Below, in pieces: positions 55,989 through 64,000 of a stretch of DNA of 64,000 nt. This DNA comes from Saccharothrix algeriensis (GTDB lineage Bacteria; Actinomycetota; Actinomycetes; Mycobacteriales; Pseudonocardiaceae): positions 2,046,001 through 2,110,000 of the forward strand of contig NZ_JAFBCL010000001.1 of the NCBI RefSeq assembly GCF_016907655.1. Reading direction: 5' to 3'. The stretch's first letter is position 1, and each line of letters starts with the position of its first letter. The notes under the pieces were generated by a model. It searched no databases and had not been told where the DNA came from. It saw nothing but the letters and a program-made list of their open reading frames with translations. The translations under genes were made by a program, and so were the position numbers.

Positions 55989-57191
55989 TCACGTCCGGGC
56001 GAGGGGGCGTGCGAGCGCCACGGCCGTCAGCACGACGACCCCGCCCGCCACCAGGTACACCACGCCGAGCGAGGTCGCGGAGGCCAGCGGGCCGGCCAGA
56101 CCGGCCCCGATCGGCGACAGGCCCCAGGCCAGCACCCGGTAGGCGCTGGTGACCCGACCCATCAGCGGCTTGGGCGTCAGCCGCTGCCTGCGGGTCGCCG
56201 ACAGCACGTTCCAGCCGGCCGACGCGAGCCCGAAGCAGAACACCGCCGCGATCGCCACCGGCAGCAGCGGCACCGCCCCGAACACCGCGAACGCCACCCC
56301 CAGCAGCACCAGCGCGCCCACCATGACCGCCGCGCCGCCGAACCTGGGCGCCAGCCGCGGGCTCAGCCGCGCGCCGAGCAGCGCGCCCACCGACATCACG
56401 ACCACCAGCCACGGCACGAACTGCTCGGGCAGCCCCAGCACGTTGATCGAGTACAGCGCGAGCATCGCGTTGACCGCCGCCGCGCACACCGCCGCGACGC
56501 CGACCGCCAGCACCAGCACCCGGAGCCCGGGATCGCGGACGAGGTGCCCCGCGCCCTCCGCCAATTGAGACCGCAAAGTGCCGAAACCGTCCCGCTGCTC
56601 CCGCTCGACGTCGGGCAGCCGCACCACGAGCGCCGTCGCCACCACGAACGTCAGGGCGTCCAGCGCGAAGCACGCCGCCGGGTCCCACCAGAACAGCAGG
56701 CTCGCCGCGAGCGGCCCGGCGAGGTCCATGCCGACGGTCTCGGCGGTGACGAACCGGCCGTTGGCCTCCTCCAGGTCGTCGGGCCCGGCGAGGTCCACCA
56801 GCAGCACCTGGGACGCCGAGTCGGCGAACGTCTCCGCACTGGTGAGGAGAAAACCCGCCGCGCACAGCACCGCGACGCCCGCGTCGTCCGTGAACACGGC
56901 GTAGGCCAGCAACGCGGTCACGACAGCCCGGAACGCGTGCGCGACGGCGACCACCACCCGAGGCCGCCAGCGGTCCACCAGGACGCCCGCCGGGAGCGCT
57001 ACCAGCAGCCACGGGAGGACCACGGCGACGGCCACGGCGGAAGCCGCCAAGGGGCTGCGGGTGCTCACCGCGGTGTAGAGCGGCAGCGCCACGGTGCGCA
57101 CCCCGTCGCCCACCAACGAGGTCACCCAAGCGCCCGTCAGCAGCCGGAATTGCGCAGTTCGGACACCCTTGACGCCGATGCTTCTACCCAC
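55989..57191 (-). CDS. major facilitator superfamily transporter
   Basis: A 400-residue protein with about 12 hydrophobic segments; the first half holds LVDRWRPRVVVAVAHAFRAV, the MFS loop 2-3 signature (DRxxRR type), and the second LSPRLAPRFGG. It belongs to the exporter-like MFS subgroup (macrolide/drug efflux, Enterobactin-exporter EntS-like). Substrate unknown. It lies between backbone genes that are adjacent in M. tuberculosis, so it is an insertion relative to that order. Confidence 0.9.
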   Translation of the reverse strand: MGRSIGVKGVRTAQFRLLTGAWVTSLVGDGVRTVALPLYTAVSTRSPLAASAVAVAVVLPWLLVALPAGVLVDRWRPRVVVAVAHAFRAVVTALLAYAVFTDDAGVAVLCAAGFLLTSAETFADSASQVLLVDLAGPDDLEEANGRFVTAETVGMDLAGPLAASLLFWWDPAACFALDALTFVVATALVVRLPDVEREQRDGFGTLRSQLAEGAGHLVRDPGLRVLVLAVGVAAVCAAAVNAMLALYSINVLGLPEQFVPWLVVVMSVGALLGARLSPRLAPRFGGAAVMVGALVLLGVAFAVFGAVPLLPVAIAAVFCFGLASAGWNVLSATRRQRLTPKPLMGRVTSAYRVLAWGLSPIGAGLAGPLASATSLGVVYLVAGGVVVLTAVALARPLART

Positions 57192-57455
57192 GTGCGACGC
57201 CCCGTCTGTGATCCGGACGACTCTTGACCGGACCTCACGTTACGCACGGTGTCCATACTTGCCGAACGCAGTAGCCGGCCGGCTCGAACGTCGTAGTGAG
57301 CACACCCGTTCGGCCTTCGCCCGGACGGAGGCGAATGGCGGCCGGTTTGGCGTCTTGTCCTCCGCCCAGTCGGCTTCTAGCTTTTCACCTGTACGGGTCT
57401 TGCGCATCCCTTTCCGGATACTAATTCCCGCCCGATGAGTCTCGGAGGACACGAC

Positions 57456-58100
57456 ATGTACACCGTGAACCGCAACCAGGTCGCTCCCCTCACTCGTTCG
57501 TCGTACACCCGGATGGACGAGTCGGTTACGCCTGTTCAGCGTCCGCGCGTGACCTCCAAGTCGGCGCTCGGCACCGGGCGGGGATCCGTCCGGATCACTG
57601 CCCGTGACTCCGTGCGCATCACCGCGCGGGACTCCGTCCGGATCACGGCGTTGCCCGGTTCGGCTCGTGCCGGCGCGCGGGGCAGTGTCCGGATCACCGC
57701 GGCGGACCCGGTTCGGACCACCGCTCGCGACTCCGTTCGGATCACCGCCTGCGACTCGGTGCGCATCACCGCCCGGGACTCCGTGCGCATCACGGCCCGC
57801 GACTCGGTCCGGATCACCGCTCGGGACTCCGTGCGCATCACCGCGCGCGACTCGGTCCGGATCACCGCCCGGGACTCGGTCCGGATCACCGCTCAGGGCT
57901 CGGTCCGGATCACCGCGCGCGGCTCGGTCCGCATCACGAACTCGGTCCGCATCACGGCGCGGGACTCGGTGCGGATCACCGCCCGGGACTCCGTGCGCAT
58001 CACGGCCCGGGACTCCGTGCGCATCACCGCGCGCGACTCGGTCCGGATCACCGGCTCCGTGCGGATCACCGCGCAGCAGGACTTCGCCCTGGCCGCCTAG
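57456..58100 (+). CDS. SVRIT octapeptide-repeat protein of unknown function (214 aa)
   Basis: ATG 57456 follows GGAGGA by six bases. Residues 1-45 are non-repetitive (MYTVNRNQVAPLTRSSYTRM). From about residue 44 the protein is 19 copies of SVRIT plus one degenerate PVRTT, mostly in an 8-residue unit ARDSVRIT, with shorter units (NSVRIT, GSVRIT) and one 17-residue interruption with GSARAGAR. It ends AQQDFALAA. Codons vary between copies (tcc/tcg, cgg/cgc, acc/acg) while residues stay fixed. Alternating V, I pattern favours a beta solenoid or stacked strands with a strongly basic face. No signal peptide. It shares its stop CTAG with the convergent HNH gene. I know no family. Confidence 0.75.
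   Translation: MYTVNRNQVAPLTRSSYTRMDESVTPVQRPRVTSKSALGTGRGSVRITARDSVRITARDSVRITALPGSARAGARGSVRITAADPVRTTARDSVRITACDSVRITARDSVRITARDSVRITARDSVRITARDSVRITARDSVRITAQGSVRITARGSVRITNSVRITARDSVRITARDSVRITARDSVRITARDSVRITGSVRITAQQDFALAA
57573..58076 (+). repeat. 24-bp coding repeat array
   Basis: About 20 imperfect units of 24 bp (two of 18 bp), each centred on TC(C/G)GT(C/G)CG(C/G)ATCAC. There are no spacers, so it is not a CRISPR. The unit length equals eight codons and the variation is almost all synonymous. Confidence 0.85.
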
Positions 58101-58753
58101 GCCGCCGGTTCGCCCAGGTAGGGCAGCCACTGCGGATCGGCCTCGGTGACGCCCGCCAGCAGCCGCCAGTGCGGCCCGCGCGGCGCGGTCGGCGCGACCC
58201 GGAGCCGCCAGCCCAGTTCGGACAGCAGCTTGTCGGCCTTGCGGTGGTTGCACTTCGCGCAGCAGGCCACGCAGTTCTGCCAGGTGTGGGGCCCGCCGCG
58301 GGAGCGCGGCACCACGTGGTCGATCGTCTCGGCCCGCCCGCCGCAGTACGCGCACCGGTAGCGGTCCCGGTGCATGAGACCGGCGCGGGTCAGGGGCACC
58401 CGGCCCCGGTACGGCACCCGCACGTAGTTGCTCAGCCTGATCACCGACGGCACGACCACCTCGGCCGTCGACGAGTGGACGACGGCGCCCGCCGGGTCGC
58501 CGTGCACCACCTCCGCCTTCCCGCACACCACCAGGACCACCGCGCGCCGCAGCGGCAGCGCCGTGAGCGGCTCGAACGTGGCGTTGAGGAGCAGGACCTT
58601 CCGCCTGCCCCAGGGCAGCGCCACGGGCGCCGGACCGGCTCCCTCCCCACCCGCCACCGCGTGCACCGCGGGCTGTTTTTGGCCGGACGGGACCAACGGC
58701 GCGAGCCCGGCCTCGACCAGGGCGCCGATCGGGGTGGGTTGTCGGTCTGGCAC
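58097..58753 (-). CDS. HNH endonuclease family protein, Rv2469c-like (218 aa)
   Basis: The C-terminal half carries an HNH/McrA-like zinc-bound nuclease: YRCAYCGG, ETIDHVVPRSRGGPHTWQNC (the H and N of the motif), CCAKCNHRKADKLL. The preceding VLLLNATFEPLTALPLRRAV and VVVPSVIRLSNYVRVPYRG are typical of this stand-alone actinobacterial family, corresponding to Rv2469c. The cellular role is not established. GTG 58753 is the start; a long Pro/Ala-rich N-terminus makes it uncertain. Confidence 0.88.
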   Translation of the reverse strand: MPDRQPTPIGALVEAGLAPLVPSGQKQPAVHAVAGGEGAGPAPVALPWGRRKVLLLNATFEPLTALPLRRAVVLVVCGKAEVVHGDPAGAVVHSSTAEVVVPSVIRLSNYVRVPYRGRVPLTRAGLMHRDRYRCAYCGGRAETIDHVVPRSRGGPHTWQNCVACCAKCNHRKADKLLSELGWRLRVAPTAPRGPHWRLLAGVTEADPQWLPYLGEPAA

Positions 58754-58906
58754 GCGACCACCTCCACCGGTTCAGCCATAGCAGACCACAGATCGACCCC
58801 AAAAATCACGTGTGATAGATGACGCGTCCGGGGCGACCGGGTGGAAACTTCGGTGAACGGCTCCCTATCGGACATGATTTTCAACTGGGGCACTACTCTG
58901 GGTGAG

Positions 58907-61000
58907 GTGACCGACCCTTCCCCCGCAGTGCAGCCCCCACCCCTCACCTACCCGCCGGCCGAACGCCTCGACCTGGTCGAACGCCTGCACGGGCACCCGA
59001 TCGCAGACCCCTACCGCTGGCTGGAGGACCCGGCCGACCCGCGCACCGCCGAGTGGTCCGCGGCCCAGGACGCCCTGGCCAGGCAGTGGCTCGACGCCCT
59101 GCCGGGGCGCGCCGCCCTCGGCGGGCGGCTGGGCGAGCTGATGCGCACCGGTTCCGTCGGGACGCCGGTGTGGCGCGCCGGGCGGGCGTTCTACACCCGC
59201 CGCGGCCCCGACCAGGACCACCCGGTGCTCTACGTGCTCGAGGACGGCGTGGAGCGGGTGCTGCTGGACGTCGACGCCCTCGACCCCACCGGGCGAACCA
59301 CCCTCGACCGCTGGTCACCCTCCGTGGAGGGCACGCGGCTGGCCTACCAGGTGTCGGTGGGCGGTGACGAGCACTCCCTGCTGCACGTCCTGGACGTCGT
59401 CACCGGCGACCTGCTCGAAGGGCCCGTCGACCGGTGCCGCTACTCCCCGGTCGGGTGGCTGCCCGGCGGCGAGGAGTTCTTCTACGTGCGCCGCCTCGAC
59501 CCCGCGCTGGTGCCCGAGGACGAGCGCCAGTTCCACCGGCGCGTGTGGCGGCACCGGGTCGGCGCCGACCCGGCCACCGACGTGAACGTGCACGGCGACG
59601 GCCTGGACCACACCTACTACTACGTGCTGTCGGTCAGCGACGACGGGCGGTGGCTGATCGTCAAGGGCGCGCCCGGCACGGTGCGGCGCGACTCGGTCTG
59701 GATCGCGGACCTCCACGGATCGGGTGAACTCCGCCCGGTCATCACGGCCGAGCAGGGCGCCCAGTGCTCGGCCTGGGTCGAGGACGGCCGCCTCTACCTG
59801 CGGACCAGCCTGGGCGCGCCGCGCTTCCGGCTGTGCGTGGCGGACCCGGCCGAGCCGACGGCGTGGACCGAGCTGGTCCCCGAGCAGCCGGACTCGGTGC
59901 TGGACGCCGCGACCTGGCTGGACGGCGCGCTGGTGCTGCTGCGCACCCGGCACGCGGTCTCCGAGCTGCACCTGCACGACGCGGCGACCGGCGCCCACCG
60001 GGGCGGGATCCCGCTGCCGGGGACCGGCTCGCTGCACGGCTGGTCCACGGTGGACCGGGCCACGCCGACCGACCGGGACGTGCTGTGGTTCGGGTTCTCC
60101 GACTTCACCACCCCGCTGTCGGTCTACCGGTTCCGCCTGTCCGACGGCTCGACCACCCTGCACGCCGCCGCACCGGGCACCGCCGAGCTGCCGCGGGTGA
60201 CGACCCAGCAGATCCCCTACACCTCCCTCGACGGCACCACGGTGCGGATGTTCGTCGTGTCCGCCGGGCAGCGCCCGGACCTGCCCCGACCCACCCTGCT
60301 CACCGGCTACGGCGGGTTCGCGGTGGGCCGCGGCCCCGGCTACAGCGCCACGGCGCTCGCGTGGGTCGAGGCGGGCGGGGTGTGGGCGCACGCCTCGCTG
60401 CGCGGCGGCGACGAGGAGGGCGAGGAGTGGCACCGGGCCGGCACCCGCGAGCGCAAGCAGAACGTGTTCGACGACTTCCACGCCGCGGCGGAGCGGCTCG
60501 TCGCCGACGGCTGGACCACGCCGGAGCAGCTCGCGATCACGGGCGGCTCCAACGGCGGCCTGCTCGTGGGCGCCGCGCTGACCCAGCGGCCGGAGCTGTA
60601 CGCGGCGGTGGTGTGCTCGGCGCCACTGCTGGACATGGTGCGCTACGAGAACTTCCTGCTCGGGCGGCTGTGGGCGGAGGAGTACGGCAGCGCCGCGGTG
60701 CCGGAGGAGCTGGCGTGGCTGCTGTCCTACTCCCCGTACCACCGGGTGCGCCCCGCCGTTGAGTACCCTTCGGTGCTGTTCACGGTGTTCGAGTCGGACA
60801 GCCGCGTGGATCCCAACCACGCCCGCAAGATGTGCGCCGCGCTGCAGCACGCGACGGCGAGCGACCCGACCAAGCACCCCGTGCTGCTGCGCCGGGAGAC
60901 CGAGGTGGGGCACGCCGGGCGATCGGTGAGCCGGTCGGTGGGGCTGGCCGTGGACCAGTTGACGTTCCTGGCCGCGGCCACGGGACTGGAGTTCGCCTGA
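58907..61000 (+). CDS. prolyl oligopeptidase (S9 family)
   Basis: Cuts short peptides after proline. GTG 58907 gives MTDPSPAVQPPPLTYPPAER; the frame is open to 58841 but only this start fits the family. Residues of about 75-420 form the seven-bladed propeller. The catalytic domain has the Ser in GGSNGGLL (about 549), the Asp in SRVDPNHARK and the His in EVGHAGRS. 697 residues is usual for the family. Divergent from the HNH gene; the MscS gene follows by 22 bp. Confidence 0.93.
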   Translation: MTDPSPAVQPPPLTYPPAERLDLVERLHGHPIADPYRWLEDPADPRTAEWSAAQDALARQWLDALPGRAALGGRLGELMRTGSVGTPVWRAGRAFYTRRGPDQDHPVLYVLEDGVERVLLDVDALDPTGRTTLDRWSPSVEGTRLAYQVSVGGDEHSLLHVLDVVTGDLLEGPVDRCRYSPVGWLPGGEEFFYVRRLDPALVPEDERQFHRRVWRHRVGADPATDVNVHGDGLDHTYYYVLSVSDDGRWLIVKGAPGTVRRDSVWIADLHGSGELRPVITAEQGAQCSAWVEDGRLYLRTSLGAPRFRLCVADPAEPTAWTELVPEQPDSVLDAATWLDGALVLLRTRHAVSELHLHDAATGAHRGGIPLPGTGSLHGWSTVDRATPTDRDVLWFGFSDFTTPLSVYRFRLSDGSTTLHAAAPGTAELPRVTTQQIPYTSLDGTTVRMFVVSAGQRPDLPRPTLLTGYGGFAVGRGPGYSATALAWVEAGGVWAHASLRGGDEEGEEWHRAGTRERKQNVFDDFHAAAERLVADGWTTPEQLAITGGSNGGLLVGAALTQRPELYAAVVCSAPLLDMVRYENFLLGRLWAEEYGSAAVPEELAWLLSYSPYHRVRPAVEYPSVLFTVFESDSRVDPNHARKMCAALQHATASDPTKHPVLLRRETEVGHAGRSVSRSVGLAVDQLTFLAAATGLEFA

Positions 61001-61022
61001 GGGACCGAGGAGGAGTGGGTCG

Positions 61023-61910
61023 GTGGACGTGGAGTCGACGCTCGCTGTCGATTGGTGGGTGGTCAACGGGCCGAAGATCGCCGAGGGCGCGTTGCGGATC
61101 GTCTTCACGGTGGTCATCGCCGTGGTCGTCCGGTTCCTGCTGCGCCGGCTGATCGACCGGCTGACCAGGGGCTCGTCGGAGGGGCGCAAGCCGAAGCTGC
61201 TGCGCCCGCTGCGGGAGCGGGCGCCGCAGGCGCTGGGCGTCCTGGTCTCCGAGCGCCGCGAGCAGCGGGCCAGGACCATCGGCTCGGTGCTCAAGTCCAT
61301 CGTCACGTTCGTCGTGTTCGGGGTGGCGTTCCTCCAGGTCCTGACGGAGCTGAAGATGAACGTCACCCCGATCCTCACCTCGGCCGGCGTGCTCGGCGTG
61401 GCGATCGGCTTCGGCGCGCAGAACCTGGTCAAGGACTTCCTGTCCGGCATGTTCATGATGCTGGAGGACCAGTACGGCGTGGGCGACGTGGTGGACCTCG
61501 GCCCGGCCACCGGCACGGTGGAGTCGGTCGGGATGCGCATCACCACGATCCGCGACACCAACGGCACCGTCTGGTACGTGCGCAACGGCGAGATCATGCG
61601 GGTGGGCAACTCGTCGCAGGGCTTCGCGGTCGCGGTGGTGGACCTGCCGCTGGCCTACGGCGCCAACCTGGCCTCCGCGACCGAGGTGCTGACCTCGGCC
61701 GTGGACGGGGCGGTCGCCGAGGAGCCGCTGGACAAGGACGTCATCGACAAGCCCCAGGTGCTCGGTGTGGAGAAGGTCACCCCCGAGGGCATCACCATGC
61801 GGGTCACGGTCAAGGTCCGGCCGGGGCGGCAGTGGGCCGTGCAGCGGGCGCTGCGGGCGAAGCTGATGCCCGCGCTGGAGGACGCCGGGATCTCGCTGAA
61901 GTCCGCCTAG
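61023..61910 (+). CDS. small-conductance mechanosensitive channel, MscS family
   Basis: A 295-residue membrane channel opened by turgor. Hydrophobic segments at about 20-42 and 93-112, then the pore helix AGVLGVAIGFGAQNLVKDFL (about 120-139), the hallmark of MscS. FMMLEDQYGVGDVVDLG starts the beta domain; NGTVWYVRNGEIMRVGN is the middle signature. GTG 61023 is the start with AGGAGG upstream. It is probably in one transcript with the peptidase gene. Confidence 0.93.
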   Translation: MDVESTLAVDWWVVNGPKIAEGALRIVFTVVIAVVVRFLLRRLIDRLTRGSSEGRKPKLLRPLRERAPQALGVLVSERREQRARTIGSVLKSIVTFVVFGVAFLQVLTELKMNVTPILTSAGVLGVAIGFGAQNLVKDFLSGMFMMLEDQYGVGDVVDLGPATGTVESVGMRITTIRDTNGTVWYVRNGEIMRVGNSSQGFAVAVVDLPLAYGANLASATEVLTSAVDGAVAEEPLDKDVIDKPQVLGVEKVTPEGITMRVTVKVRPGRQWAVQRALRAKLMPALEDAGISLKSA

Positions 61911-61955
61911 GCGGAGCAGGTCGACCCGGTCGGACGGGAAGGGCAGGATGGTGCG

Positions 61956-62339
61956 GTGAGCAGTGCCGAGAACTTCTACGAAGCGGTGGGCGGGTACGAC
62001 ACCTTCCACAAGATCGTCGCCCGGTTCTACGAGCAGGTCGCCGACGACCCGGTGTTGCGCCCGCTCTACCCCGAGGAGGACCTCGGACCCGCGGAGGAGC
62101 GGTTCCGGTTGTTCCTCATGCAGTACTGGGGCGGGCCGCACACCTACTCCGACCAGCGCGGTCACCCGCGGTTGCGGATGCGGCACGCGCCGTTCACCAT
62201 CGGGCCGGTGGAGCGGGACGCCTGGCTGCGCTGCATGAAGGTCGCCGTGGACGAGGCGAACCTCACCCCCGAGCACCGCGACCGGCTGTGGGCGTACCTG
62301 GAGATGGCCGCGAACAGCCTGCTCAACGCCTGGGCCTGA
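61956..62339 (+). CDS. glbO: group II truncated haemoglobin
   Basis: A 127-residue TrHbO. The heme-binding proximal His is in MRHAPF (about residue 74). The characteristic YWGGPHTYS (group II Trp-Gly, Tyr) and [20 protein letters not shown] are visible. It binds oxygen and is linked to respiratory or oxidative stress protection in M. tuberculosis (Rv2470). GTG 61956 is the start. The next gene is the GH13 enzyme, as in M. tuberculosis. Confidence 0.95.
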   Translation: MSSAENFYEAVGGYDTFHKIVARFYEQVADDPVLRPLYPEEDLGPAEERFRLFLMQYWGGPHTYSDQRGHPRLRMRHAPFTIGPVERDAWLRCMKVAVDEANLTPEHRDRLWAYLEMAANSLLNAWA

Positions 62340-62396
62340 CCGCCGATCACCCGAAGGGGGCCGGGTTGTCCGGCGCGGGTGGCAGGATGACGTCTC

Positions 62397-63989
62397 GTGC
62401 GACGATCCTCCGACCCCCGACCAGAGATCGCCGACGAGTCCGCCTGGTGGCGCGACGCCGTCTTCTACCAGGTCTACGTCCGGTCGTTCGCCGACTCCGA
62501 CTCCGACGGCGTCGGTGACCTGGACGGCGTCCGGTCCCGGCTGGGCTACCTCGAGCTGCTCGGCGTCGACGCGTTGTGGCTGACGCCGTTCTACCCGTCG
62601 CCGATGGCCGACCACGGGTACGACGTGGCCGACCCGCGCGACGTCGACCCGCTGTTCGGCGACCTCGCCGCGTTCGACCGGCTGGTCGCCCAGGCCCACG
62701 AGCACGACATCCGCGTCACCGTGGACCTCGTGCCCAACCACACCAGCGACCGGCACGAGTGGTTCCGGGCCGCCCTGCGGTCCGCGCCCGGCAGCCACGA
62801 GCGGGAGCGCTACTTCTTCCGGGACGGCCGCGGCCACGCCGGCGAGCAGCCGCCCAACAACTGGACCAGCGTGTTCGGCGGGCCGGCCTGGACGCGGGTG
62901 CCCGACGGCCAGTGGTACCTGCACCTGTTCGCCCCCGAGCAGCCCGACCTGAACTGGGAACACCCGGACGTGCCCGCCGACCTGGCGCGGACCCTCCGGT
63001 TCTGGCTGGACCGCGGCGTCGACGGCTTCCGCGTCGACGTCGCGCACGGCATGGCCAAGCCCCGCGGCCTGCCGGACATGGACCCGCGCGCCGCGGTGCC
63101 GGGCGTGCTGCACGACAACGCGGTGGACCCCCGGTTCGACAACGACGCCGTGCACGAGGTGCACCGCATGATCCGCAAGGTGGTCGACGAGTACCCCGGG
63201 CGGATGGCGATCGGCGAGGTCTGGGTGAAGGAGGACGAGCGGTTCGCCCGCTACGTCCGGCCCGACGAGCTGCACCTGGGCTTCAACTTCCGGCTGGTGC
63301 AGGCCCCGTTCGACGCCGACGCGGTGCGCGCCGCCGTCGAGCACTCGCTCGCGGCCGTGCAACCGCACGGCACGCCGCCGACGTGGACGCTGTCCAACCA
63401 CGACGTCACCCGGCACGTGACGCGGTACGGCGGCGGGTCGCTGGGCGTGCGGCGGGCCCGCGCGATGGCGCTGGTGCAGCTGGCGCTGCCGGGCGTGGTC
63501 TACCTCTACAACGGCGAGGAGCTGGGGCTGCCGAACGTGGAGCTGCCCGACTGGGCGCTGCAGGACCCCACGTGGCTGCGCTCGGGCCGCACCGAGCGCG
63601 GCCGGGACGGCTGCCGCGTCCCGCTGCCCTGGGAGGGCGACGCGCCGCCGTTCGGGTTCACGGCGGGCGCGGGGACCTGGCTGCCGCAGCCGGGCGACTG
63701 GGCGGGGCTGACCGTCGAGTCCCAGCTGGAGGACCCGGGCTCGGTGCTCTCGTTCTACCGGCAGGCCCTGGAGCTGCGCCGGTCGCACGGGGCGATCAGC
63801 GGCGACGAGGTGGAGTGGTACGGGGCGCCGGCCGGGTGCTTCGCGTTCCGGCGCAAGGGCGGCGGCCTGATCTGCGCGCTGAACACCTCGGGCGGCCCGG
63901 TGCCGCTGCCGCCGGGCGAGGTGCTGCTGTCCAGCGGTCCGATGGACGACAACCGGCTCCCGCCCGACACTGCGGTCTGGCTGGTCTGA
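62397..63989 (+). CDS. aglA: GH13 alpha-glucosidase
   Basis: Hydrolyses alpha-glucosidic bonds of oligosaccharides in the cytoplasm. The 530-residue protein has the GH13 regions in order: VDLVPNHTSDRHEWF (region I), GFRVDVAHGMAK with nucleophile Asp (region II), IGEVWV with the acid Glu (region III) and LSNHDVTRH (region IV). ADHGYDVADPRDVDPLFG is also typical. It is full-length and ends in VWLV eleven bases before the window end. The symbol follows the syntenic Rv2471; exact specificity (maltose, isomaltose, trehalose) is not fixed. Confidence 0.93.
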   Translation: MRRSSDPRPEIADESAWWRDAVFYQVYVRSFADSDSDGVGDLDGVRSRLGYLELLGVDALWLTPFYPSPMADHGYDVADPRDVDPLFGDLAAFDRLVAQAHEHDIRVTVDLVPNHTSDRHEWFRAALRSAPGSHERERYFFRDGRGHAGEQPPNNWTSVFGGPAWTRVPDGQWYLHLFAPEQPDLNWEHPDVPADLARTLRFWLDRGVDGFRVDVAHGMAKPRGLPDMDPRAAVPGVLHDNAVDPRFDNDAVHEVHRMIRKVVDEYPGRMAIGEVWVKEDERFARYVRPDELHLGFNFRLVQAPFDADAVRAAVEHSLAAVQPHGTPPTWTLSNHDVTRHVTRYGGGSLGVRRARAMALVQLALPGVVYLYNGEELGLPNVELPDWALQDPTWLRSGRTERGRDGCRVPLPWEGDAPPFGFTAGAGTWLPQPGDWAGLTVESQLEDPGSVLSFYRQALELRRSHGAISGDEVEWYGAPAGCFAFRRKGGGLICALNTSGGPVPLPPGEVLLSSGPMDDNRLPPDTAVWLV

Positions 63990-64000
63990 CGCGCCGCGGG

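Noticed and set aside
57536..57889. Repetitive minus-strand frame (IRTESRAV units)
   Set aside because: It is the antisense reading of the SVRIT repeat and has no ribosome site; repeats leave several frames open.
57573..58076. CRISPR-like array
   Set aside because: The 24-bp units are directly adjacent without unique spacers and encode a constant octapeptide.

Overview
The window is very GC-rich, uses GTG and TTG starts freely, and encodes mycothiol-era and type VII secretion families. This points to an actinomycete, most likely of the order Pseudonocardiales (Saccharothrix/Actinosynnema/Lentzea-like); the genus is an inference. The housekeeping backbone matches, as I remember it, the Mycobacterium tuberculosis order clpX - clpP2 - clpP1 - tig ... 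nei2 - rpiB - Rv2466c - pepN - Rv2468c - Rv2468A - HNH - glbO - aglA (Rv2457c to Rv2471). Blocks of accessory DNA interrupt this backbone.

Layout. 1-5.9 kb: a poorly coding left edge, a small HTH protein, a secreted FnIII-like protein, small unknown proteins, and an ECF (SigE-family) sigma factor overlapping a membrane-anchored partner. 5.9-10.3 kb (minus): valS-folC-DUF4233, joined by 4-base overlaps. 10.7-22.5 kb: an FdhF/YdeP-type molybdoenzyme and its sulfurtransferase FdhD, a CaiB-type CoA-transferase, a lipoprotein, a flavin amine-oxidase-like enzyme and two hydrolases. Between fdhF and fdhD sits a two-gene module (14.0-17.2 kb): a class III cyclase-fold protein and a STAND-like NTPase with a membrane segment, both carrying a similar glycine-rich N-terminal motif. 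22.5-26.7 kb (minus): clpX, clpP2, clpP1, tig. 26.7-28.0 kb is a gene desert with a perfect 26-bp palindrome, followed by a LysR regulator and tRNA-Pro and tRNA-Gly genes.

29.2-40.5 kb is a complete-looking actinomycete integrative and conjugative element (AICE) inserted in tRNA-Gly(TCC), bounded by 49-bp direct repeats. It carries int, xis, a HUH replication initiator, an FtsK-like translocase, small AICE proteins, a Pra-like activator, a divergent HTH/PLD-like regulator with Nudix and HD genes, and an AT-richer two-gene cargo (four-TM protein plus cytosolic protein) of unknown role. Immediately to the right lie decayed pieces of one or two earlier elements at the same site (fused int/ftsK relics).

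41.4-47.1 kb: HIT protein, a mycothiol-type MDMPI-like protein, a DUF1542-like membrane protein, and a type VII secretion polymorphic-toxin operon (YbaB-like, WXG100-like, 566-aa toxin with a C-terminal nuclease-like domain, overlapping pentapeptide-repeat gene). 47.1-64 kb: nei-type glycosylase, rpiB, ComB-like phosphatase, aldehyde dehydrogenase, DsbA-like protein, pepN, DUF5130, MFS transporter, a striking SVRIT octapeptide-repeat protein, HNH endonuclease, prolyl oligopeptidase, MscS channel, truncated haemoglobin and a GH13 glucosidase.

The strongest leads for something undescribed are the cyclase/STAND pair, the AT-richer AICE cargo pair, the toxin/pentapeptide overlap, and the SVRIT repeat protein.
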